DNA of 64,000 nucleotides from Corythucha ciliata. Taxonomy: Eukaryota > Arthropoda > Insecta > Hemiptera > Tingidae. The notes beneath the pieces were generated by a model. It did no database searches, had not been told where the DNA came from, and saw only the letters and a program-made list of their open reading frames with translations. The DNA is taken from the NCBI GenBank assembly GCA_038030265.1, contig CM075941.1, forward strand, positions 52,739,952 to 52,803,951. Direction: 5' to 3'. Positions 33,386-43,954 of the stretch are shown here, in pieces (the first letter of the stretch is position 1; every line of letters starts with the position of its first letter). Both the position numbers and the translations under genes were made by a program.

Positions 33386-34270
33386 AACGGCCATAATATT
33401 ATATATATATATAGAAATATATAGAGATATACATATATATGAATTCCGGAGACCACTGAATTCGTGTTCTAGAGGTTCTGAAACATGAAAAAAACATGAC
33501 ATGACCCATGTTTGCCACCATCACGACGAGACCAATAGTGCATTTTCAGAATGAAATGCACTAAAAAAAAAAACGTAGCTCCCGTTGAACCAGTCGCACC
33601 TGTCGTGGAACACTGTAACATCGCAAAATTTCAAAATGTTGGGAATTCCAATTTAAAGTTTTTTCGTTGTTTTACTTGTACCTTGAGGAGGTTTACTTAA
33701 GTACCAAGAGATAAAAAATGGCAGTTAGCCTTGTCGAAATCTGTACTTTTCGTGCAAAGCGAAAAATGTGTGAAATTGGCAACTATTTTATCGCTATGTA
33801 AATTTTAGTGACAAAATTTCATGGTTGTTACAGTATTCTGCGGACGAAAATCACCTACTTCATAGATTAGCTCAGTGGGTAACCAAAAAGAAAAGACAGA
33901 AGAACACTGCGTCCGCATAACACTGTAACTTACGTTGAGAACTAGAGAGACTGTCCGGATTAAACAATAACATCTTATAAAAAACCACCAAACTCCCTAG
34001 CGGAAAAAATACGCAATTGACTTATCATCACGTTCCTCGGATGGTTCAGCCCTATTCCATTAACTGGAATACTGCAACAACCGCTGACCCACGGGGAATG
34101 TGACAACTAAATTTATCGCTGTCTTCCTTGAACCATTTATGAGAAAACTGTGAGATGTTTGCCGTAACAAACAAAAAATGTCAAATTTCCGAGATGTTAC
34201 ACTATTCCGCGACGGGTGCGCAGTGTTGAGCGTGAGTGGGTGGGTGGGTGGGTGATTCCTCCCGCTTCCC
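33386..34270. other. Spacer with TA microsatellite
   Basis: (TA)n-rich run at 33397-33442 and a (GGGT)n run at 34234-34252. The phrase CACTGTAAC occurs more than once. No gene recognised. Confidence 0.4.
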
Positions 34271-34278
34271 CCAGAGAC

Positions 34279-34565
34279 CATAGAGATAATATAACTACTA
34301 GAGGGGGCATTGGATGCGCAAACAAGTATAAACTGGGGCGAGGATTGACGTCATCCGGATATCGTTACGGCTCCGTAGGTCTCTTCCCATTGGCTGTCTC
34401 AAAAGGTGAGGTTTCAAAAAGTCCCCCTTCACACCATCACCGTCCCCACAGGTACTTCTTCAACCAATAGCAAGGGATTTTCGGAGCTAACTCAAGCTCT
34501 TGGTGACGTCAATCATGGACCGCTGCGCAATAGACAATACAAGCTCTAGTTATATTATCTCTATG
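34279..34565. mobile_element. 287-bp MITE with 8-bp duplication, CRE and CCAAT words
   Basis: Ends CATAGAGATAATATAACTA at the left and TAGTTATATTATCTCTATG at the right, flanked by CCAGAGAC at 34271-34278 and 34566-34573. An 8-bp duplication suggests the hAT or P superfamily. TGACGTCA occurs near both ends (about 34347 and 34504), with ATTGG/CCAAT words between. It inserted into a copy of the repeat at 34569-34857. No coding frame. Confidence 0.8.
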
Positions 34566-34568
34566 CCA

Positions 34569-34857
34569 GAGACTCTAGCTATTGAGGCGGCTTTCCTCTT
34601 TGAAGTCGTACTTTTCTCTTTCGGGCGATGTTTATGGAGGAAAATCAAAAACCCAAAATTATTTGGTTCCCGAATATTCTGCTGCTTCTTGGTATAAGGC
34701 AGTTTTGTCCAAAAAAATATTTCAAAAAAATTAAAATTCCACATTTTACATTTACACTTGATTTAAAAATCACAGACCTAATTTCCGAATTTTCTTTGCT
34801 TTTATCAAGTAAGAATCCGTTGAAAAAACTAAAATCGGTCAATTTTTCAAGCCGTGA
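34569..34857. repeat. Dispersed repeat, inverted partner of 27317-27604
   Basis: The reverse-complement copy of the repeat at 27317-27604. The MITE at 34279-34565 is inserted at its left edge. Confidence 0.8.
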
Positions 34858-34946
34858 CATGGCCGGCTTCCGTGCCCCCCCAAATGTTCTCTGGATTCGC
34901 CCCTGCTACACGGTGGGTTGTAATTTACTGGATTTCGCTGGAATGT

Positions 34947-35480
34947 TTATCCACGGGAAGGTGGAGGTAGGCTTTGAAAAGACCCAGACGACAGAAATAT
35001 CGTAAGTGTCGAAGACTGTTGAGGATAGACGGACTTATTGGGAATGGGGTAATGCGAATTTACCAGGCGTTCGTTAACACCAATTTTGTAGCCAACGCAG
35101 AGGCGCACTCCACCATCTGCTTTTGGGATGACAACAAGTGGAGATCCCCAATCACTTGTATCGGCCTTCGAAATAATTCCCGCTGCTTCGAGGGTGTTGA
35201 GTTCTTTGTCAACCTTATCGAGGAGTGCATGAGGAACTTCGCGTTCTCGGTGGTAAATTGGAGTAGCACCGACACTTAACATGAGGGGGACCGTAAAATT
35301 TGGAACGCAGCCGATTCTTTCTTCGAATATATTGGAAAATTTAGACATCATCTTGTCTCAATCAGGGAATTTTTCAATTTTCTGGGCTGAGAAAAGATCT
35401 TTGGGTTGATCATCGAGGGTTTTGAGATCGATTTGGAGATTCCGTATCCACGTGGCGATCCCATCCTCGACACCAATTTG
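34947..35480 (-). pseudogene. Gypsy RT N-terminal fragment
   Basis: On the minus strand the 35340-35480 part (WIRNLQIDLKTLDDQPK) and the frame 34947-35351 give the lead-in to a Gypsy reverse transcriptase. IISKADTSDWGSPLVVIPK with ADGGVRLCVGYK and NSHYPIPN is the start of the RT fingers. A stop separates the two pieces and homology ends after PIPN (about 35030), before the catalytic palm. It is an old truncated copy of a family different from the intact Gypsy at 3370, whose equivalent reads [19 protein letters not shown]. Confidence 0.75.
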
Positions 35481-36638
35481 TTGTGACTGAGTAGTGCACG
35501 CGTTTGATGTAAGATAGACATTTTATTGTATTTTGATAATTAGAACATGAATTGAAAAAGAACGAATAATCCCCTACAATTTCAAATGTTTGCCATTTTC
35601 TGCAGAATCGCCCGTGGGGTGAGGGGCGATGAGGACCTGAGAGATTTTGTTGCGTCATTTTCCCAGAGTCTTTGCATTTGAACCTGACCCGTGGGCTTAA
35701 ATGAGTTCCTCGTACAACGCCTCGCTCGCATAATTTGACAAAATGCTCCCGAAACACCAACCAATCCCCTCCCTCCCCCACCATTAAATTGGCCAAAAAT
35801 TTTGAAATAGTCCGTAGACGCCCCAAATCCTGTCCTCGTTCAGAGCACAACGCTCATTCTTCGAGAACCCCCCCCCCCTCGCACGCCATCCTCGATACCT
35901 TGTTCAAGTTCCACATGGAATTTTTGTTACGTTCCCCCACCCACCCACCAGCAAGTCAAGACAAATATTTTAGTAAAATAATCGTTTTTATTGCGGCACG
36001 TTTGACTTTTTTGTTACATTCATCGTCCATGACAAAAACATTATTAAAAAAAAATATTAATTTGATTCTTCTAAAAATTCAATTAAATTAATAAATTTGG
36101 AAGACACTGTACGCATTTAAAAAAAAAAAATTAATTGTTCCACCACCCGATACCCCCTAGCGTTAAACAAATTAGGTAACAGTGACACTTTAATTATTAT
36201 TATTATTCGATGGAAATCAAATTAAATACATTTTGTGCTGACTTTCCAGTCCCCTCTCAAATATCGAAATTCGAGAGTTTTTAGTTGGACGGATTCATGT
36301 GGGAATGGTGAGGTTGTGTAGGGGGGGGGGGAGTATGAAGGAATGAAAAATCAGCACCTTTTCCGAGCAATTGCCAATAAATCGTCGTATTGACGATATA
36401 CAAGTTCCAGGAATATTCTTATAATAGGAACAACTCAATTTCCTGGCAATTAGACGTAAATTATAGTGGCAGTTAACGTTTTATGACGCTTAAATAACTA
36501 GAATTAAGGGATTTACTAATTAGTTTTTTTTTTTTGTATGTAAAGCACTCAGTAATGTTTGGCACTTGAAAGTGAATTTTTTAGAAGGATTGGATGAGCC
36601 AGAACATTTTCTTCTAGAGCGGCAGACTTAAGTCAGTC
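35481..36638. other. Spacer and downstream flank of ZP gene
   Basis: No domain-bearing frame. C- and G-runs lie at 35869-35878 and 36319-36330, with A-rich stretches at 36045-36060 and 36119-36130. The right end probably includes the 3' UTR of the ZP-domain gene. Confidence 0.4.
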
Positions 36639-37731
36639 TTAATAAACGCTGGATTGAGCCCGAATGACACGTTTGGCACACATTCGAAGAATCAGGGAAA
36701 GACGCGGCCTTTTTTTTTCTCTTTTCAAGAGAAGTTTATTTATAGCTGACTTCACTGTCGGCGTCATCACCGAACCAGTTGGACCTAGCGTGGTAGTGAC
36801 GCGAAGAGGAGGATGACGACTGATGTTGATGAAAACGAGAAGAGGTGGACGCGACGGCGCCAGCGGTGGCGGCGGCGTGGCGGCGCTGGAGCGACGCGAG
36901 GACCGCGGTGAAGCTTCTGGACTCTCCCAGTGCCGCGAGCGAACGGCCCAATGTTCCGTGAACTCGGAGGCGGAGCGAGCCAGCGATGGTTGTGACGCGG
37001 AGCGGACAAGAGAGCGAGCGTCGTCGTCGTAGTAACGTGCCGGGTGGTGATAGTATGACGAGGTTTCGGACATGCCGTCGGAGAGGTGAGCACGCATGTC
37101 GACTGTGAGCTCGCTCATTGAGCGTACGTCCATGTCGGAGCGAAGACTCGAGCGACGGGAGCGAGCTCCCGTCGTTCCAGTGGGGCCGCCGCCTTCGGTT
37201 GTCAGCGTTCGCATGGACGAGCCACCGTCTGAGTCGTACTCGTAGAGTGTGGGCAGTGACGAGCGTCGACTTCTGGTGTCCCACTCGGCTTTGCGTTTGT
37301 ATTTATTGCCGCGCGGACCGCCGCCGTTCGGGTCATACTGACGTCTCGGTGGTGCCAGAACGCGGATGATAACGTCCCATTTTTCGGGCTCAAACAGTTT
37401 TTCATAGCGTACATCCCGGCGAATCCGTTCGTAGTCTTCCCGTACGGTCGCTTCAGTCAGCATAGTACGAAGACTCGACTCAGTCGTTATAATATCGCTC
37501 CATTTCTTACGGTCTTCCACGGTCAGCGCGGTCGAGGCAATGCTTTCAACGTCCGAACGGTCATCCCCTGAGCTCTCGTAGTTGACCGGTGGCTCCAATA
37601 CTCTCAGCATGACTTCCCAGTTGTGCTTAGGGCGAATCTCCTGTGGAATATCGACCGTGCGCCGGTAAATATTTTCTATTTCCATGTCAGTTCGTTCCAT
37701 GGTCGTCTCAACAGTTTGCCTGTGTGTTGTT
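36639..37731 (-). CDS. ZP gene exon 8: tail end, possible frame error
   Basis: Holds the third and fourth motifs (HNWEVMLRV, EKWDVIIRV) and two SRRSSL basophilic-kinase-type sites. In the upstream frame the last 60 or so residues become basic and low in tail-like character, stopping at 36639. A one-base shift in the CCG-rich run near 36860-36890 instead gives a serine-rich end finishing SNWFGDDADSEVSYK at 36736, beside an AATAAA. The latter looks more natural, so an indel is suspected. Confidence 0.75.
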
Positions 37732-40247
37732 CTGTAAAGATAAAATTGGTTACTGTCATTCACCTCCTCCAATCAAGTCACCGGGACAAACAAACACTTA
37801 CCTGTAAGACGGCTGAACAGGATACGAGGACATTGACGAATTCTCAGAATAGCTGTCCCAGTCGGTCGTCGAGTCATCCCGTGGCGGAGGCTGAGGACCG
37901 GGATAGTTTCGTATGGTGACGTCCCATTTGGGTGGAGGCGGTGCTGGTTTTTTGAACTCGGTCACTTGGCGACGGTGACGTTCGACGTCTTCGATCGTCT
38001 TTTTCTCGGTGATGGTTCGCAGGAAGACGTCGTCGACGACGTGGGCTTTAATTTCGGGGCGACGCGAGGCGATGACCGGTGGTTCGATCATTTCCACCAC
38101 CGTTGAAGACTCATTCATTTCTATTTAAAAACAAAAAAAAAACAGGGTGACGCGGTAAGAGAGAGAGTGAGTAAATTATTTCGAGAAATGAAAGACAAAA
38201 TGGCGGGGGGGTGGCTACCTGAAATGTATTGCTGAGGTACAACAGGCGGTGGTGGAGACATTTTAGTGGGCATTCGCTCGACAATTTCACTCATCGACCG
38301 TGCTTCAGTCGCCTCAGTGTCGTAGCTTGTTGTACTGGGACGGCGATAGTCGACAATGTCTTCGCGAACATAGCGCTCTTGCACTGTGGCAACGTGTTTA
38401 GCGTCATGAGGAGTCTTCCTGACGGTTGAATAGACCGGCGGTGGTTGTTGTTTGGCCGAACTGGGTGGAGCGTGAATTTCAGGGACGTATGAGAACGTCG
38501 TCTTGACCGGTGCTCGTGCCTCGAGGATTTCAGTCAAATTCCTTTCGGTCATTCGCATGCTCATTTCTGACTCTGACGGCGGTGGAGTGGGCGTGGGTGG
38601 GAGCGGCGCCGCTTTCTTCACTCGGACCTTTGAAGAAAAAAATTGTTAACAAATAAACAAAATAGTATTAAACCAGAAAATAGCCTTACATGAACGTCAA
38701 ATTTGGGTTCAGGTGGAGGCCTCTTAGCCGCCAGGTGACGCATCTGAGTTTCAGTCATTTCAGCGATTTCTTCAGTGTAGATATTATCGTGAACGTACGC
38801 CCTGTTTTCATACGACGCCCCAGAACTCAGCGATCGCCTCGTGTCAACGTCCTCAACTTCAGAGTGTGCCGAACTGGGTGACTCTGACGGATAATCAGAC
38901 GGCAGGGTGTCGCTAATCAGCGCCGCTTCGGAACCTGCGCCAAAAAGGTGACAATAATATTTTTAGAGTTTACCGCCTCAAATAAACGCCGCACAGATGC
39001 ATGCAGGTACACTCACCTGTTGTACTTCCAGTCGTTTGAGCGTGAGCCCTCGGTATCTTCAATTGGTCCAACATGGACAAATTGCCCAGGCTGGAGCCTG
39101 ACAATTTGGTGATCTCCGACCCGGTGCCCATGGACAGAGGATGACGTCTGACAACTTGAACTCGACGTCGTCGGAGGGCGTAGTAGGAACAGCCGAGCCC
39201 GAGCAGTACGAGGGATAGGAAGAGAATACCGCAGATGATGAGAAGAATTTGAAAACCACGCAGTGGTGGAGTTAGGGGAAGGGCTGGCAGTGGCTCTTCT
39301 TTTCTGTAAATGTACATTACAATGCGTCGTCATTATTGTTTTACTTACTTTTCAATTACACTCCCCCCCCCGCCACCATAACCACCACAACACTTTAAGA
39401 CACACAGTCTTAAAGTTTACATCTTTGTCTCGAGATTGACCATTACCCTCCCTCCCCGGCCTTGCAAAGTCGTAAAACTCGTTTTATCTCAAAGTGGCGT
39501 TGTGGTGGTGGTGAGGGGAAGGGGGGAACTTACATGAAATTAGGAATCCCCGCCGGTGGTGGTGCGATAGGAGGTGGATATCTGCATACAATGGTAATAA
39601 CTTCGTCGCCTTCCATTTCAAGAGCCGGGTGAAATCGAACGACGATGTTATTCGTGAATACCCTCTGCGGGTCCTGTTTTGAATTATTAAATAAAAAAAA
39701 ACATAAGAAGAAGTAATTTAGTGATCTTTAAGAACAAAAATGGCGGTGACGATGATTCATTCTCACCTGTCGCGTGCCGCACCCCTTCAGGGGCAAATCA
39801 ATTTTAGCCGAAAGGTCCCCTCGACCAGTCACCTGACAAGCCGAGGCTCGATCGAAATCAGCGTAAGCGATACCGTAGAACGGTTCGTCGAATTTTAGTT
39901 CGATCTAAAGAAAAAAAAAAAGTTTGAGTGTGGTGGGGGAGGGGGAACTCTGCCGACAAAAGAAAATCGACCCATTTTCCTGTCTAAATTACCTGCATAT
40001 AGCCTGAGGCGCAATTCAGGGCAGCCTTAGTTCGATTCAAGAAAATGACAGGGGACAGGTCGTCCAATTTAGTCACTTTACCGTCCAAAATGGTCGAGTC
40101 CGGGAGACCTTCATTACTGTACTCGATACTGTTGGCTTGAGTCGCGTAGTTGCTTTGACCGTTGACGCGGGCAACAATAACGGTCAGCAATAGGAGCGTC
40201 AGCGTCGTCACTAGGGAGGAGAGCGGCAGCGGTTGTAACGCTGCCAT
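36639..40247 (-). CDS. ZP-N-domain type I membrane protein, 8 coding exons
   Basis: I joined eight exons on the minus strand at GT-AG sites: 39993-40247, 39767-39904, 39534-39673, 39017-39303, 38690-38934, 38219-38627, 37802-38120 and 36639-37731. Phases agree at every junction, giving about 961 residues. A signal peptide (to about residue 30, VNG/QS) leads into a ZP-N-like half domain with four cysteines (NCASGYMQ, ACQVTG, GCGTRQ, TIVCRY), then a proline-rich stalk, a transmembrane helix near 197-220 and a basic stop-transfer RRRR. The cytoplasmic tail of about 740 residues carries four copies of a K-x-D/E-V-x-I/V/L-R motif near 350, 555, 634 and 714. No ZP-C half is present. Insect ZP proteins shape apical matrix and cuticle, so a similar role is inferred. 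An acceptor abuts the ATG, so a 5' UTR exon lies upstream. I recognise the architecture but not a gene name. Confidence 0.85.
37802..38120 (-). CDS. ZP gene exon 7: cytoplasmic tail
   Basis: 319 bases. A charged helix (ITEKKTIEDVERHRRQVTEF) precedes the second motif, PKWDVTIRN. The exon ends in a serine/tyrosine-rich stretch. Acceptor AAATAG, donor CAG|GTAAGT. Confidence 0.88.
38219..38627 (-). CDS. ZP gene exon 6: cytoplasmic tail
   Basis: 409 bases. Proline-rich segments (APLPPTPTPPP, MSPPPPVVP) suggest SH3/WW-type docking sites. TERNLTEILEARAP and EARSMSEIVERMP are two related short helices. Acceptor TCAAAG, donor CAG|GTAGCC. Confidence 0.88.
38690..38934 (-). CDS. ZP gene exon 5: cytoplasmic tail
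   Basis: 245 bases. Acidic, serine-rich tail with DNIYTEEIAEMTETQMRHLA leading into the first motif, PKFDVH, which completes as PKFDVHVRV across the next junction. Acceptor GCGCAG, donor CAT|GTAAGG. Confidence 0.88.
39017..39303 (-). CDS. ZP gene exon 4: stalk and transmembrane helix
   Basis: 287 bases. After a short proline stalk, GFQILLIICGILFLSLVLLG begins a strong membrane span ending at RRRR. The following residues (SEITKLSGSSLGNLSMLDQL) are the juxtamembrane tail. Acceptor TTACAG, donor CAG|GTGAGT. Confidence 0.9.
39534..39673 (-). CDS. ZP gene exon 3: ZP-N end
   Basis: 140 bases, from phase 0 to phase 2. DPQRVFTNNIVVRFHPAL and EVITIVCRYPPP give the last strands and fourth cysteine of ZP-N. 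A proline-rich exit follows. Acceptor AAACAG, donor CAT|GTAAGT. Confidence 0.9.
39767..39904 (-). CDS. ZP gene exon 2: ZP-N middle
   Basis: 46 codons in phase 0 on both sides. It reads IELKFDEPFYGIAYAD then ACQVTGRGDLS, with the F-x-G-x-Y and Cys pattern of ZP-N, and ends GCGTRQ. Acceptor CTTTAG, donor CAG|GTGAGA. Confidence 0.9.
39993..40247 (-). CDS. ZP gene exon 1: signal peptide and ZP-N start
   Basis: 85 codons. MAALQPLPLSSLVTTLTLLL begins a classical signal peptide. The end, NRTKAALNCASGYMQ, holds a glycosylation sequon and the first ZP cysteine. The donor is CAG|GTAATT. TTTCAG lies directly before the ATG, so translation starts at the first base of this exon. Confidence 0.9.
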
Positions 40248-40920
40248 CTGAAACGTAAAAAAAAAGAAAGAAATAATGGCTTTGAATTTTGAGTTATATG
40301 CCCATAGAACGATTGAGTGTTTTAGGAAATTAAGTGTGGTGGAGGGGTGTGGGTGGGGAAGAAGACATTTTAAAATGCCTCGCCATTTAAATGAGTCTCT
40401 GTTTCAAATGAAACGATTCGAAATGCCTCCTCCCCCCCCCCATAGGTTTCATTCTATTCCTAGCAATTCATTCATCAAGCGACAAGTCATGCATATGAAT
40501 GAGGATGAGTCTCACTACAACTTGACGTGAAGTAAAACTCAACAAATTAATGTCTATCCTGTTTGCCTCCCCCCCCCTCTCGACCGATCACAAGGATGAT
40601 GAACTGTAAATTATTTCCAGTCACTTTTTGCGGTGAAATTGACAGGGTTTTTTTTTCAGACAGTGACGACACCATTTTCCGAATATATAAGATGCGTGTG
40701 TCACCATCCCTCATCTCAGTAGGTTGAGCAAGTCCTCGCCCCACCACCACCACTACAAAAAACCTTTTGTACGTTTTGTTCAATGGAAATCCGGGACATT
40801 TCATCGACTTTAAATGGTGAGCTGACAGTGAAGAGTGACACCGACAGTAGCGAGAGATTCTATAAAAGCAAACAATCAAAATTTGCCAAAAAATGGGTGA
40901 TAAATCGTTCCGTCACTGCC
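40248..40920. other. Upstream intron or promoter of ZP gene
   Basis: The splice acceptor directly before the start codon implies a 5' UTR exon upstream on the minus strand. I could not fix its position. C-runs lie at 40432-40440 and 40569-40577. No coding sequence recognised. Confidence 0.4.
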
Positions 40921-41090
40921 CCAGGGGCGTACCTAGAAATCCTTCCGGAGTCGGTGATTCCGGCAGTCCCCCTGCGCAGCCTACTAAGGACCGGCGGGAA
41001 ACGGGTGTTGTTTAGTGAATACACTTCGTATTGCTGGAATTTCGCAAAAAACTTGGCTAAAATCGGCCTCCCAGAGGGGGGGGGGATCCA
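40921..41090. repeat. Dispersed repeat, copy 2 (GGCGTACC-ended)
   Basis: Reverse complement of the repeat at 24600-24760, starting CAGGGGCGTACCTAG and running to a G-run at 41077-41085. Confidence 0.6.
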
Positions 41091-41289
41091 CCTATCACAC
41101 CCCACTGAACTGCCACCCCTCACCACCACAAATACATTGACCGCCGCCGGTCAATCGGATAACATTCTTGGATCCATAAATGGGGAGGGGGAGCACAGGA
41201 GCCACACCCTCCACAACATACACATTGGAGTCCAGACCAGTTTTGTAGATTTGTTGGTTATTCAAACCAACCAATTCTGTGCAAATTTT

Positions 41290-41639
41290 TTCCCTGAGAT
41301 TTTGAAAACAGCTAAAGCCACGAAATTTGGATTTTTATGAAGCAAAAATCACCGAAATTCGGCTCTGAAAGAGCTAACTCCACGAAATTTGGTTTTAAAT
41401 AACAAATGCCTGCGAAATTGGAAGCAAAATCGCTACTTCACGGGCCAAATTAAGTAAATCGCTATACTATAGGCAACACATTGAAAAAAAAAACCGCTAA
41501 TTCGCGAATAGAATTGAGAAAAAGCGATTTAATTCGCGGCTAAACCTAAGACAGAGCGGCCACTCGGAGCTAGACTTGAGAAAAAGCGCTAGTAAATTCG
41601 CAGACAGAATTAAGAAAAAAACGATTGGATCATTATTTA
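41290..41639. repeat. Type 1 and type 3 degenerate repeats
   Basis: CACGAAATTTGG-type units at 41290-41420 pass into reverse type 1 units (GCTAATTCGCG...AATTGAGAAAAAGCG) up to the tail of the LINE at 41640. Confidence 0.65.
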
Positions 41640-41762
41640 TTTATTTATTTATTTACATAAACACGGGACAAGCCCAATTAAGTGTACAACGATCGGACAA
41701 AACAGAGAAAAAAAGAAAAAAAAAAAAGAAAAATGTACTTATGCTCGGTGAAATAAGGCAGG

Positions 41763-42794
41763 TCATATATTCGAGTATGAATTTGAATGAACGGGAGCCC
41801 GAGAGCGATGATAGGTGGCCACAGTACACTTTCCAGGATTGAGAGCAAGGCCGTGGGAGAAACACCATAGGACAAACCTGTCAAGGCACGACTGGAGAAC
41901 AATGCAATCAGAGAGATTGCGAACACAATTGAAAATCTTGAAGTCGTCAGCATAAATAAGGAATGGCACATCAAGCTCGTAGCAAATGCTGTTCATTGTT
42001 AAGGTGAAGAGGAGAGGCCCAAGGTGCGAGCCCTGGGGAACGCCAGAGGTGGAGCCAAAAGGTGCAGAGATAGCACCCCCCGCTGTCACAGTAGAAGAGC
42101 GACCAGAGAGATAGCTCGCTATCCATGTAAGGAAGACACCAAAGACTCCAACAGATGAGAGGGCAGTAAGTATAGAGCTGTGAGGGATCTTGTCAAATGC
42201 CTTCGAGAAGTCAGTACTGATAACATCAACCTGGTCACCAACGCTAATGGACTGCAAGATGAACTCCTGGAAGAGAACAAGATTTGTCACAGTAGATCGG
42301 CCACGAATAAAACCATGCTGCTCTGGTGCAATGATGGAAGAGAAGATTGGTGAAAGCTGGTCAACTACAAGTTTTTCGAAGATCTTAGGGATGGTGGAGA
42401 GCGAGCAGATGGGCCTGTAGTTAGAGATGTCTGATCTATCACATTTCTTGTGGATTGGAGTTATGTAAGAGTTCTTCCAGATATCAGGGAAATGGCCAGA
42501 TGACAGTGAGGCATTGAAGAGAGCAGTCAGAGGACCAGCAAGTCCAGCAGTACAAGAGCTGAGCAGGATTGGAGGAACCCCATCAGGTCCCATGCCCTTA
42601 GAGACGTCAAGACGTTGAAGAGCACCCAGCACTTCCGTTTCACTCAGAGTTATAGAACCCAGATAAGTCAAGTCACGTGGAGGGAGCTGGTGGGCTGATG
42701 CACTGATGCCAGGCTCAAAGACAGAGGAGAAGTGGCGGGCAAACAGATCAACGATGGCCTGTGGACAGTCTGCTGAACTGGAATTAAGGTGCAT
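41763..42794 (-). pseudogene. LINE reverse transcriptase
   Basis: RT of the same LINE, continuing the linker frame. Conserved blocks in order: GPDGVPPILL, SNYRPICSLSTIPKIFEKLV, QHGFIRGRSTVTNLV, DFSKAFDKIPHSSIL, SGVPQGSHLGPLLFTL and the catalytic YADDFKIF. After GLALNPGKCTVATYHRS the reading is lost and stops at 41763. The thumb and C-terminal part are missing, so the enzyme cannot be functional although its catalytic boxes are intact. Confidence 0.9.
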
Positions 42795-43917
42795 TGAGGG
42801 TGGTAGGGAAGAGTTGCCGCTGCGGTAGTTGATGTGGTTCCAGAAAGTTGTGATATCTGAAGGAATTGAGTTCTGGACAGAGTCTAGATAAGCAGAGTAG
42901 CTGAGTAGTGGACTCAGCCTTACAGCGGGCCCTGAGTAGAGAAAACGAAGAGTAATCTGAGGACAGGCCGGTCACCTTAAAACGATAGTGTGCCAGGTTT
43001 TTGCTCCTGACTAAAGAAATAAGATCCTGGGAAAACCACTTGGGGTAGGAGTAATAAATGGTGCTGGTCTTTGGAACAAATTGATTAATGGCTTCATGAA
43101 CAATGGCGTAGAACTCTGCCAACGCATTAGCTAATGGAGAGGATTGGAGTGACTGCCAATCAAGTTGAAGGAAGTGATGGCTCATGCTGGTGTAATCACC
43201 CCGTTTAAAATTGAATTCGAAGCGGGTAGGTGGAGAAATAACTAGGTGCAAGCTGGGAAGAGAAGCACGGATATGAAGAGCAGGATGAGCCTTATCCTCA
43301 GCCACCAGGGGATCTCCAGAGTGAATCGTGAGATCATCCAGATTCGAGAGAACCAAATCAAGAACATTCCCAGAGGTGTTGACGTTGGAATTGAATTGCT
43401 TGAGGTTAATGAGCTGAAGAGATTCATGGATGATATTGGCCTTTGAGGAGGCATGATAGGGGAAACACTCCATATTCCAAGAAGCTCCAGGGATACCAGC
43501 CAGGTTGTAATCACCAGCCACAATAATTTTGTAAAAGGGAAAGGCTGAAGAAACATGTTCAAGTTCCAAGAAGTGGCGTTCATAAGCGGAGGCAGCAGAA
43601 TACACAGGGAGATAGACAACACCAATAATAAGTTTAAGGTCAGGAAGGACCACGAATGTCTGTTCAAGGATATTGGGGGAGGTGTGCAAATTTGAGCGGA
43701 AGCGGTTGGATACAGCAATGAGAACACCACCACCTGGGGCTTTCAGAGAGTTGTTTGAGGGAGAACGATCAGTTCGGAAGACATTGAAGTTAGAGAGCCT
43801 GAGTTCAAGTGAGTCGACGGCAGGGTGAAGCCATGTTTCAGTGAGGATGATGATGTCTGAGGAGATGTGAGGAGACTGGTGTTGAATTTCAGAAAGCTTT
43901 GTATTGAGACCGCGCAC
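42784..43917 (-). pseudogene. LINE AP-type endonuclease
   Basis: The endonuclease of the CR1/Jockey-like LINE. Just before the listed Met, the frame already reads TLFYQNVRGLNTK, the usual N-terminus. ILTETWLHPAVDS carries the catalytic Glu, VAGDYNLAG the D-x-N, and AEDKAHPALHI the final Asp/His region. The frame continues to 42784, but from about 42900 the residues are out of register: the other frame gives SYSAYLDSVQNSIPSD, the expected linker. A one-base indel therefore lies near 42895-42905. Confidence 0.85.
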
Positions 43918-43954
43918 ATTCTGATAAAAAAGGGTTAATGTTGTCGAGGGCTTG

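Larger units (their letters stand above)
41640..43950 (-). mobile_element. CR1/Jockey-like LINE, internally deleted
   Basis: Minus-strand non-LTR element ending in a (TAAA)n-type tail (plus strand TTTATTTATTTA at 41637-41656), typical of several arthropod CR1/Jockey-group families. It holds an almost whole endonuclease and RT. A one-base frameshift near 42900 separates the two. Only about 110 bases lie between the end of the RT frame (41763) and the tail, so the C-terminal region is deleted. The 5' end meets another LINE fragment near 43955. Confidence 0.85.

Noticed and set aside
33397..33442. TATA promoter
   Set aside because: It is a TA microsatellite with no gene start nearby.
35410..35850. 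146-residue minus-strand frame
   Set aside because: Its end overlaps the Gypsy fragment in a different frame and the rest has no recognisable feature.
36736..37414. Alternative GC-rich frames over ZP exon 8
   Set aside because: Mostly arginine/serine/histidine-rich shadows; only the last ~35 codons of one are considered, as the likely true C-terminus.
40783..41340. 185-residue plus-strand frame
   Set aside because: It runs through a dispersed repeat and a G-run; no domain or splice context.
42190..43733. Extra frames over the CR1/Jockey-like LINE
   Set aside because: Shadows of the endonuclease and RT frames.
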